Positions 1-4,298 of a stretch of DNA of 5,967 nt are shown here, piece by piece. The position numbers and the translations under genes were made by a program. The notes under the pieces were generated by a model. That model ran no database searches. It was not told the origin of the DNA and saw only the letters and a program-made list of their open reading frames with translations. Each line of letters starts with the position of its first letter. Within the stretch, counting starts at the first letter, position 1. The DNA comes from M3007 sp038203695 (lineage in GTDB: Bacteria; Bacteroidota; Bacteroidia; Chitinophagales; Saprospiraceae), in the NCBI GenBank assembly GCA_038203695.1, contig JBBRDQ010000269.1, forward strand, positions 1 through 5,967, in the 5' to 3' direction.

Positions 1-85
1 GATCAATCGCTTCCTGTTCAAAACCAGCGTAATCAAATGGCTCCAACAAGGGAGCAGGTTTAATCTTCGATGTAATTTTTGCCAT
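1..85 (-). CDS. Transposase N-terminus, probably IS256/mutator family (partial, runs off left edge)
   Basis: The frame opens with ATG at 85 and stays open for 28 codons to the window edge, reading MAKITSK, then PAPLLEPFDYAGFEQEAID. The stretch FDYAGFEQEAI resembles the region just before the conserved start of IS256-family transposases, where a phrase like F(E/K)QEAI precedes the G(K/R)PLxGxxGxxxPLI block. These enzymes are DDE recombinases that cut and paste their element. The catalytic residues would lie outside the window and are not seen. The call rests on this short N-terminus together with the terminal-repeat-like sequence at 117-140. Too little is present to say whether the transposase is intact. 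Confidence 0.5.
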   Translation of the reverse strand, partial: MAKITSKIKPAPLLEPFDYAGFEQEAID

Positions 86-140
86 CCGCAAAGTTCAATT
101 TTTTAGACCGCATCTCTGACACACTTTTTTAAACAGTCTC
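1..140 (-). mobile_element. End of an insertion sequence, probably IS256 family (partial)
   Basis: Read on the minus strand from 140, the sequence begins GAGACTGTTTAAAAA and continues into GTGTGTCA, which resembles from memory the terminal inverted repeats of IS256-family elements. About 55 bp inside this end lies an ATG (83-85) opening a reading frame that runs to the window edge and looks like the N-terminus of a mutator-type transposase. A terminal repeat a short way upstream of a transposase start is the usual layout. The other end is outside the window, so the inverted-repeat partner and the expected 8-9 bp target duplication (candidate starting at 141) cannot be checked. The boundary at 140 is inferred from repeat similarity only. 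Confidence 0.55.
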
Positions 141-169
141 AATTTTTAGCAAAAACAGAATCTGCACCC

Positions 170-177
170 TATCTTTC
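170..177 (+). promoter_or_regulatory. Possible Bacteroidota -7 element for the SPOR-domain gene
   Basis: TATCTTTC matches the Bacteroidota -7 consensus TAnnTTTG at five of six fixed positions and lies 47 bp before the ATG at 225. The upstream -33 position falls in a T-rich stretch (143-147) without a clear TTG. That stretch is immediately outside the proposed insertion-sequence end at 140, so the insertion abuts or may have altered the promoter. Confidence 0.3.
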
Positions 178-224
178 GCCCGACAAAACAATACTTCTAA
201 CCTTTTTAACATGGATGTTTCACT

Positions 225-875
225 ATGAGAACCAATAGTTTATTGACCTATTTGCTCTACGTTCTACTCGCCGGTTTGATTTTGCTAGCCGGTAATAAGG
301 CTTGTGAAATGCAAAAGGAAAAGGCTGATAAAGCCCGCTTTGAGGCAGATGTACAGCAATCCCTGCACGACCTGGGTTACAAATCCGATTCCCTTGCTGC
401 GGGAGGAAGTAGCTACGATACTACGAGGACTACCGCTTCGACGACCACCACAAAAGATGGCATCGAGGTAGAAAATACCCCGAATCGACCCGCAGCAAAT
501 ACCAAAGTAGTCGCCTCGCCACCAGCAACCACCAAAGCAGCAACCACCAAAGTGGCAACCGCTCCGGTCCAATCTACCACGACGACTAAAAATGTGACGA
601 CGACAACGCCTACTGCCGTCAAGCCCGTAGTGCTACCTACCGCCGGCAAGGGTAAATATGCCGTTGTAGTTGGCACTTTCTCCAAAATGGAAGGCGCGCG
701 TACGCGGTTGGAAGAGATCATTAAAATGGGCTACACCAACGCGGAAATTGGCAAAATACAAGACGGCAGATACGCAGTTGTGGTCGTAAAACGCACCAAC
801 AACAAAACCGAAGCCCAGCAATTATCCGATAAACTCAAAAATAACGGCGTGGAGGCACGGGTACTGAGCAACTAA
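225..875 (+). CDS. Membrane-anchored SPOR-domain protein
   Basis: A 216-residue protein with one N-terminal membrane segment (about residues 6-23), a short charged, probably helical stretch (28-50), a Thr/Ala/Pro-rich low-complexity linker (about 60-140) and a C-terminal SPOR domain (about 143-215). The SPOR domain shows the expected pattern: a first strand KYAVVVGTF, a helix (ARTRLEEIIKMGY), a second strand around RYAVVVV and a second helix (EAQQLSDKLKNNG) before the last strand. SPOR domains bind peptidoglycan strands stripped of stem peptides, commonly at the division septum, and this layout (short cytoplasmic tip, one helix, flexible periplasmic linker, terminal SPOR) is that of inner-membrane cell-wall or division proteins such as FtsN. 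It is not FtsN by any specific feature, so no symbol is given. Cys27 is not in a lipobox (preceded by N-K-A). The ATGs at 211 and 215 are out of frame. It is apparently transcribed alone and ends at a strong hairpin. Confidence 0.85.
   Translation: MRTNSLLTYLLYVLLAGLILLAGNKACEMQKEKADKARFEADVQQSLHDLGYKSDSLAAGGSSYDTTRTTASTTTTKDGIEVENTPNRPAANTKVVASPPATTKAATTKVATAPVQSTTTTKNVTTTTPTAVKPVVLPTAGKGKYAVVVGTFSKMEGARTRLEEIIKMGYTNAEIGKIQDGRYAVVVVKRTNNKTEAQQLSDKLKNNGVEARVLSN
524..553 (+). repeat. Two tandem 15-bp repeats in the SPOR protein linker
   Basis: The unit AGCAACCACCAAAG plus one variable base occurs at 524-538 and 539-553, differing only in the last base. It encodes the duplicated ATTKA/ATTKV stretch in the flexible linker. 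Such in-frame repeats change linker length without breaking the frame. Related ACCACCAAA-like words occur nearby, so the linker probably grew by local slippage. Confidence 0.7.
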
Positions 876-891
876 CTAAAATCTGTGTTTA

Positions 892-944
892 CAATGCTCG
901 GGGCGCTGATAATTCACCATGAATTATCAGCGCCCCGAGCATTT
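892..944. terminator. Bidirectional terminator hairpin between convergent genes
   Basis: Bases 893-915 (AATGCTCGGGGCG...) are perfectly complementary to 921-943, and A916 can pair with T920, giving a 24-bp stem with a 3-nt loop. The stem is GC-rich in the middle and is followed on the plus side by a T-rich stretch (TTGTTCTT). It lies 17 bp after the SPOR gene stop and 26 bp after the minus-strand regulator's stop (970), so it can serve both. A perfect stem this long is more than termination alone needs. Confidence 0.8.
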
Positions 945-969
945 TGTTCTTCCACCAGTGTTCGCATTA

Positions 970-1278
970 CTAATCATCGTCCCGCCCCATTTTCAGCAGG
1001 ATTTCCAGTGCGTCCAAATGCGCACGAAAAGCCGTTTTCCCCAATTCGGTAATCCCATACGTAGTCTGCGGTTTACGCCCTACGAATTGTTTGCGCACCA
1101 TCACATATTCAGCTGCTTCCAACGGTTTGATGTGACTGGCCAAGTTGCCATCGGTTAATTGTAACAGCTCTTTCAGCGTACTGTATTCCACCCAGTCGTT
1201 CACCGCCAGCACGGACATGATGCCCAGCCGGTTGCGGTGGTCAAAAGCAGGATTGAGCTGGGTGATGATATTTTTCAC
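970..1278 (-). CDS. Small winged-helix transcriptional regulator (MarR/ArsR-like)
   Basis: A 102-residue protein made almost entirely of one winged-helix DNA-binding domain. It opens with LNPAFDHRNRLGIMSVL (about 8-24), as in small Bacteroidota regulators assigned from memory to the HTH_34 (PF13601) group. A helix-turn-helix follows (about 33-55, STLKELLQLTDGNLASHIKPLE), then a basic wing (62-75, RKQFVGRKPQTTYG) and a final helix beginning ITELGKTAF. There is no separate ligand domain or metal-binding cysteine pair, so it probably dimerises through terminal helices. The start is GTG at 1278: an in-frame stop lies four codons upstream, and the next ATG (residue 21) would cut into the first helix. 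It lies downstream of a membrane-protein gene on the same strand with 142 bp of heptamer repeats between. It may regulate that gene or the unit itself; this is inferred from position. Confidence 0.85.
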   Translation of the reverse strand: MKNIITQLNPAFDHRNRLGIMSVLAVNDWVEYSTLKELLQLTDGNLASHIKPLEAAEYVMVRKQFVGRKPQTTYGITELGKTAFRAHLDALEILLKMGRDDD

Positions 1279-1292
1279 AACAATATTTTATT

Positions 1293-1423
1293 TAATGATT
1301 AATGGTTAATGTATAATGGTTAACGGGCATTGCTCCTAGCCACTCATCAGTTAACCATTAATCGTTATACATTAACCATTAACCGTTAACCGTTAATCAT
1401 TAACCGTTAACCATTAATCATTA
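1293..1423. repeat. Heptamer repeat cluster with opposing arrays and 17-bp inverted ends
   Basis: The right part (1351-1420) is ten consecutive 7-bp units fitting TTAAYCR (nine match closely; one, TTATACA at 1365-1371, differs). The left part (1293-1327) is five units of the reverse complement, with the last two degenerating. A non-repeat spacer (1328-1350) separates them. The arrays can fold together: 1314-1324 pairs with 1350-1360, and 1299-1313 pairs with 1368-1382, with one 7-nt unit bulged. The outermost bases also match, since 1293-1309 is the perfect reverse complement of 1407-1423. Positions 1421-1423 are the stop codon of the membrane-protein gene. In the minus-strand transcript the arrays would form a long AU-rich hairpin between the two genes. 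Confidence 0.9.
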
Positions 1424-2068
1424 TTTCCGTTCATATTTCCAATACATCCACGATCCATAAATGATATGCAGCACCCCAAAACCGATTGCCCAAAGCAGGA
1501 ATCCGTACGTGGGAACGGCGGCTCCCACCAGTCCGAGCATGATTTCAAGATAACCCAGATAGGCGACATCGCGCAAGGTGTATTTGCTGCCGCTTACTAA
1601 GGCCAATCCGTAGAACAACAGCGTACAGGGCGCCAAAAGGTACACATATCCTTGTTGCAGCAGGATTAAACTAAAAAAACCGCCGGTAGCCAGCGGCGTC
1701 ATCATGGCCCAGAGCAATCGTCTTGAACTCGCATCCCACACCCGCTCGCCGCGTTGACGGGCTTTACGGGTGGTGAAAAAAACACCCCCCGCAAGCGCCG
1801 CTGCTAACACCAATATAGCAAGGAGTACGAGTACGCTTTCGTAACCGAGGCCCCATTTTCTTGTTTCTAACACCAAATCGTAATAATTCTTCCGTGTACC
1901 GGCCAAAGGCCCAACCCCTAAGTATCCATACATCGCCACGCTGCCAATCAAAGCGCAAAATCCGGCCCATACGCCGGATAAACCACTAAGACTTAAAAAA
2001 CGGGTGCTGCGCTCCATCAGGGCGCGCATTTCAGCGATGTGTTCGAGTTGTTGATCTGTATTGCTCAT
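1421..2068 (-). CDS. Six-helix integral membrane protein of unknown function
   Basis: A 215-residue protein with a charged N-terminus (MSNTDQQLEHIAEMRALMER) and about six hydrophobic segments near residues 25-48, 78-98, 118-137, 142-160, 168-186 and 188-209. A basic loop (101-117, rich in R/K) lies between the second and third helices, and the C-terminus is basic (KYERK). The opening followed by RFLSLSGLSGVWAG is a pattern I recall from uncharacterised Bacteroidota membrane proteins encoded beside small winged-helix regulators; the function is unknown. An upstream in-frame ATG at 2122 would add 18 residues, but a perfect -7 element (2089-2096) lies inside that extension and the family-like opening begins at 2068, so 2068 is preferred. 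The stop codon is the first base triplet of the heptamer repeat cluster. It is likely co-transcribed with the regulator downstream. Confidence 0.8.
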   Translation of the reverse strand: MSNTDQQLEHIAEMRALMERSTRFLSLSGLSGVWAGFCALIGSVAMYGYLGVGPLAGTRKNYYDLVLETRKWGLGYESVLVLLAILVLAAALAGGVFFTTRKARQRGERVWDASSRRLLWAMMTPLATGGFFSLILLQQGYVYLLAPCTLLFYGLALVSGSKYTLRDVAYLGYLEIMLGLVGAAVPTYGFLLWAIGFGVLHIIYGSWMYWKYERK

Positions 2069-2088
2069 TTGTAAAGCACTTTGAAATG

Positions 2089-2096
2089 CAAAGTTA
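2089..2096 (-). promoter_or_regulatory. -7 promoter element for the membrane protein/regulator unit
   Basis: Read on the minus strand this is TAACTTTG, a full match to the Bacteroidota -7 consensus TAnnTTTG. It ends 20 bp before the ATG at 2068, giving a short leader. No clear -33 TTG was found at the expected spacing. Its position inside the longer possible reading frame argues for the shorter start. Confidence 0.5.
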
Positions 2097-2165
2097 GATA
2101 GAGATTTTAAATAACCCAGCATTTACAGGAAAAACTTTTTAGCGGCTGCTTTGGTCTTGTTCCCC

Positions 2166-2173
2166 TACCTTGG
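2166..2173 (+). promoter_or_regulatory. Weak -7-like element before the methyltransferase gene
   Basis: TACCTTGG differs from TAnnTTTG at one fixed position and ends 10 bp before the ATG at 2184, close enough that the transcript would be nearly leaderless. A TTTG at 2150-2153 is too near to be its -33 box. The promoter is expected here because the gene upstream is divergent, but the exact site is uncertain. Confidence 0.25.
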
Positions 2174-2183
2174 CGCGACATTT

Positions 2184-2924
2184 ATGCAAGACGCAAACTT
2201 AATATACGGCCATCACCCCGTTACGGAAGCCATCCGGGCGGGTAAAGCAGTTGAAAAAGTATATTTTCAACAGGGTATTCGGGGCGATCTGGAGAAAGAA
2301 ATCCGCCAGTTGACCAAGGAACACGGCATACCTATGCAGGTGGTGCCGCGCGACAAACTCAGTAAAATGGTGAAAGGCGCGCATCAGGGCGTTGTCGCTT
2401 ATCTCGCGCAGGTTGCCTTTTTATCGCTCGATGATGTATTGCCGTTTGTCTACGATCAGGGACAAATTCCGCTGTTTGTCATCCTGGATAGCATCACCGA
2501 CGTGCGCAACTTTGGCGCGATCTGTCGCTCGGCGGAATGCGCGGGCGTACATGCCGTCATTATCCCGCAATCTGGTGCAGCACCGGCCAATGAAGAGGCC
2601 ATGAAGGCGTCGGCTGGCGCACTCGCCCGCATCCGCGTATGCCGGGTGCGCAGTCTTTTTTCTACTGTCGAATGGCTACAGGAGGCTGGCATTCAGGTAG
2701 TTGCCACGGCCTTGAGCGAGCGCTCCATGCCGGTCTTTCAAGCCGATTTCACGATTGGCACGGCGATTCTGATGGGCTCGGAAGGAGACGGCGTGCATCC
2801 AAAACTGTTAAAAATGGCCGATGCCGTAGTTAAAATACCACAGGCCACTGATTTTGATTCGTTCAACGTAAGCGTGGCGACTGGCATCGTCCTGTATGAA
2901 ACCATGCGGCAGCGCGGGGTGTAA
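2184..2924 (+). CDS. rlmB: 23S rRNA 2'-O-methyltransferase, SpoU/TrmH family (RlmB type)
   Basis: A 246-residue SPOUT-class RNA methyltransferase, the usual length for RlmB, which methylates the ribose of G2251 in the 23S rRNA peptidyl-transferase loop using S-adenosylmethionine. The N-terminal substrate-binding domain (about 5-76) opens with LIYGHHPVTEAI and contains GAHQGVVA. The knotted catalytic domain carries motif 1 at 101-118 (LDSITDVRNFGAICRSAE, with Asn109 and Arg115), motif 2 at 196-204 (LMGSEGDGV, with Glu200) and motif 3 at 218-239 (IPQ...DSFNVSVATGIVLYE, with Ser226 and Asn228). The common SLNVS is SFNVS here, a conservative change. A TTG at 2151 would add 11 residues, but the family-like start MQDANLIYG begins at 2184. 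Membership of the SpoU family is certain; RlmB rather than a related tRNA/rRNA enzyme is likely from the N-terminal domain. Its last 13 codons recur at 4214-4252. Confidence 0.9.
   Translation: MQDANLIYGHHPVTEAIRAGKAVEKVYFQQGIRGDLEKEIRQLTKEHGIPMQVVPRDKLSKMVKGAHQGVVAYLAQVAFLSLDDVLPFVYDQGQIPLFVILDSITDVRNFGAICRSAECAGVHAVIIPQSGAAPANEEAMKASAGALARIRVCRVRSLFSTVEWLQEAGIQVVATALSERSMPVFQADFTIGTAILMGSEGDGVHPKLLKMADAVVKIPQATDFDSFNVSVATGIVLYETMRQRGV
2886..2924 (+). repeat. rlmB 3' end, proximal copy of a 39-bp direct repeat
   Basis: The last 12 codons and stop of the methyltransferase gene match 4214-4252 at 36 of 39 positions, same orientation. Differences are C2891/G4219 (silent GTC/GTG), G2914/A4242 (Arg to His) and A2924/G4252 (TAA to TAG). 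The copies bracket the lipoprotein gene pair. Confidence 0.9.
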
Positions 2925-2926
2925 TA

Positions 2927-2958
2927 CCCCCCTGCCACATAGGTGTGCGACAGGGGGG
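2927..2958 (+). terminator. Hairpin after the methyltransferase gene
   Basis: CCCCCCTG (2927-2934) pairs with CAGGGGGG (2951-2958), and an inner CACA/TGTG helix (2936-2939 with 2944-2947) stacks above a small internal loop. It starts two bases after the stop codon. The following sequence (CTTCCATCTTG) is only weakly T-rich, so termination may be inefficient or aided by the second hairpin. Confidence 0.65.
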
Positions 2959-2985
2959 CTTCCATCTTGTCAAAACTAATAAATA

Positions 2986-3015
2986 GCGCCTGTACAAAAT
3001 TCTTTGTACAGGCGC
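2986..3015 (-). terminator. Terminator hairpin after the lipoprotein pair
   Basis: GCGCCTGTACAAA (2986-2998) is the perfect complement of 3003-3015, a 13-bp stem with the 4-nt loop ATTC. On the minus strand it is followed by TATTTATTAGTTTTG, a T-rich tail, which suits termination of the minus-strand lipoprotein operon ending at 3030. It could also back up the plus-strand hairpin before it. Confidence 0.75.
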
Positions 3016-3029
3016 CGTCACTCTAAGTA

Positions 3030-3650
3030 TCAAAATTTTATCAAAATATCGGTTGTGTCATTGCGTGGGCAGAAAACAGCTAGCTTGTTGGCTACATCGC
3101 CTAAGCCCACGGTATCCCATTTGATCAGAACGTCAGCCCCTCCCGGTATGCTTGTTATCTTGGTACGGCTTTCCAGCGGTTGTACTAAATATGGTGAAGA
3201 TACAAGCGCTTCAAATTGACCCTCTGTAAAGAAAATACCTGAACAATTCGCATAAAAATCCTTGGCCAAGTTATCCGATTGATTTTCAAAAGTTAGACGC
3301 AGCCACGCATCTCTTGGGTTAAGTATAAAGTCAATTGTTTTACGATTGCCTCTTTCAATAATAATTCCTTTTGGTTTTACGAATCCCTCTTTCTGGATTG
3401 CCCAAAAAATAATTTCTGAATTTTTCCCATCTACCTCAACCATATAGACCCCATTTGCATCCGTGGAATCGGAATCCTGGGAAAGAATTTCAGAACTTGG
3501 TCCTGTTGATCTGCTGGCAGCCAAGGTTACTTTTACGTCTGCCACGGGTTGCCCGTTTGCACTACTCGTAATTCTTCCGGATATTATCGTTGTTTTCTTA
3601 CAACCCGTCATTAAACCAAGCAAAAGCAGCAAAAGCGATAAGTATCTCAT
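3030..3650 (-). CDS. Lipoprotein with CarboxypepD_reg-like domain
   Basis: A 206-residue protein beginning with a lipoprotein signal peptide: a Leu-rich core (4-13) and a lipobox LMTGC with the lipidated cysteine at residue 17. Residues about 22-95 form a carboxypeptidase-regulatory-like beta-sandwich: ISGRITSSANGQPVADVKVTL is the typical opening, followed by TDANGVYMVEV and a KEGF turn (87-90). This domain is common in Bacteroidota outer-membrane proteins and serves as a structural or binding module. The remaining ~110 residues are beta-rich with no recognised family. A surface or periplasmic anchored protein is expected; its partner or ligand is unknown. It starts 18 bp after the stop of the other lipoprotein gene, so the two form a probable operon. 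Local base composition is clearly AT-richer than the flanking genes (3361-3420 has 19 G+C of 60). Confidence 0.8.
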   Translation of the reverse strand: MRYLSLLLLLLGLMTGCKKTTIISGRITSSANGQPVADVKVTLAASRSTGPSSEILSQDSDSTDANGVYMVEVDGKNSEIIFWAIQKEGFVKPKGIIIERGNRKTIDFILNPRDAWLRLTFENQSDNLAKDFYANCSGIFFTEGQFEALVSSPYLVQPLESRTKITSIPGGADVLIKWDTVGLGDVANKLAVFCPRNDTTDILIKF

Positions 3651-3668
3651 GTTTTTGATTTGGATGTG

Positions 3669-4130
3669 TTAACGATTTAAAACGACCCGGTGTGTAAAAA
3701 CGCCGACTGGCTTGTTTGGATCAACCACCTGCAAAATCAACTCGTGCTCGGAAATGCTGACAATCAAAAACTTTATTTCGTCATAAGAGAATTCAACGAT
3801 CAAATATTTGACATCATCATCTTTTAATTCCCATTGCGACGTAATAGTTTCATTGGGGTCATCTTCATCAGGGTCGCAAAGCACAGCGCCGACACCCTGA
3901 TTTAATGTTCCATCTGATTGAAAAGTCCAGGGATTATCTTCATCACAGTCGTCCCCAAACTCAACAAAAGTACCATCCAGATCAAGGTCTTCAAATTCAT
4001 GCATACTCGTCCATGTTCCTGTTGTAAGCAATTCCTGTAAGGTCGGAGGCGCCGGATCTTTTTGGGTGCTGGAGGAGCAGCCAAAAGGCAGCAACAAGCA
4101 GAGTAGGAAGGAAAGAAGGTAATGTTTCAT
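3669..4130 (-). CDS. Lipocalin-like lipoprotein, acidic
   Basis: A 153-residue protein with a lipoprotein signal peptide; the likely lipidated cysteine is residue 18. The lipobox LPFGC is atypical (Pro at -3, Phe at -2), so lipidation is probable rather than certain. The mature part resembles Bacteroidota lipocalin-like proteins: LLTTGTWTSM (35-43), a strand ending in the WTFQSDGTL motif (68-76), a later W-E-L strand (100-102) and a final beta-rich region to the end. Two cysteines (62 and 85) bracket the DGT strand as in several such proteins and may form a disulfide. The loops are strikingly acidic (47-65 and 86-94), suggesting metal or cation contact; this is inference. It is the first gene of the minus-strand pair and shares its AT-rich composition (3781-3840 has 19 G+C of 60). 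Ligand unknown. Confidence 0.75.
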   Translation of the reverse strand: MKHYLLSFLLCLLLPFGCSSSTQKDPAPPTLQELLTTGTWTSMHEFEDLDLDGTFVEFGDDCDEDNPWTFQSDGTLNQGVGAVLCDPDEDDPNETITSQWELKDDDVKYLIVEFSYDEIKFLIVSISEHELILQVVDPNKPVGVFTHRVVLNR

Positions 4131-4170
4131 TATTTTCTTTTTAAAGAGTGAAAAAATTATCGGATAATCA

Positions 4171-4178
4171 CAAATGTG
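4171..4178 (-). promoter_or_regulatory. Possible -7 element for the lipoprotein operon
   Basis: On the minus strand this reads CACATTTG, one base off TAnnTTTG, 40 bp before the ATG at 4130. It lies in a longer stretch that resembles, in inverted orientation, the element before the esterase gene (4259-4276). No good -33 element was found. A T-rich alternative lies closer to the start. Confidence 0.35.
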
Positions 4179-4213
4179 GTACTTAAAGGAGTGATATTGC
4201 CCAAATCAAGATA

Positions 4214-4252
4214 ATCGTGCTGTATGAAACCATGCGGCAGCACGGGGTGTAG
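4214..4252 (+). pseudogene. Fossil of the rlmB 3' end (distal copy of direct repeat)
   Basis: This 39-bp stretch encodes IVLYETMRQHGV followed by TAG in an open frame and matches the end of the methyltransferase gene (2886-2924) at 36 of 39 positions. Two of the three differences are silent at the protein level (GTC/GTG and TAA/TAG) and the third is Arg to His. Similarity stops abruptly at both ends: codons just before 4214 show no resemblance to the methyltransferase. It has no start and is too short to act as a gene. It ends 10 bp before the esterase promoter element, so the ancestral order may have been methyltransferase directly followed by esterase. Confidence 0.85.
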
Positions 4253-4262
4253 ATAAAATACC

Positions 4263-4270
4263 TACATTTG
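4263..4270 (+). promoter_or_regulatory. -7 promoter element for the esterase gene
   Basis: TACATTTG is a full match to the Bacteroidota -7 consensus TAnnTTTG and ends 28 bp before the ATG at 4299. The expected -33 position falls in or next to the rlmB fossil and shows no clear TTG. The placement supports a start at 4299 rather than the TTG at 4290. Confidence 0.5.
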
Positions 4271-4298
4271 ATAATCGATTCATCGCTTTTTGACTGAA

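Noticed and set aside
413..721. Minus-strand open frame of 102 codons, Val-rich
   Set aside because: It is the antisense of the Thr-rich SPOR linker (ACC/ACA codons read as Val/Gly on the other strand) and shows no domain or own promoter.
919..1158. Plus-strand open frame of 79 codons
   Set aside because: It begins inside the terminator hairpin and is antisense to the regulator, whose domain pattern is clear.
1351..1423. CRISPR-like array
   Set aside because: The units are 7 bp and directly abutting, with no spacers; it is a tandem microsatellite.
2069..2122. Longer N-terminus for the membrane protein from ATG 2122
   Set aside because: A perfect -7 promoter element lies inside it and the recognisable protein begins at 2068.
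2151..2183. Upstream TTG start for the methyltransferase
   Set aside because: The added 11 residues do not resemble the family and the -7-like element lies within them.
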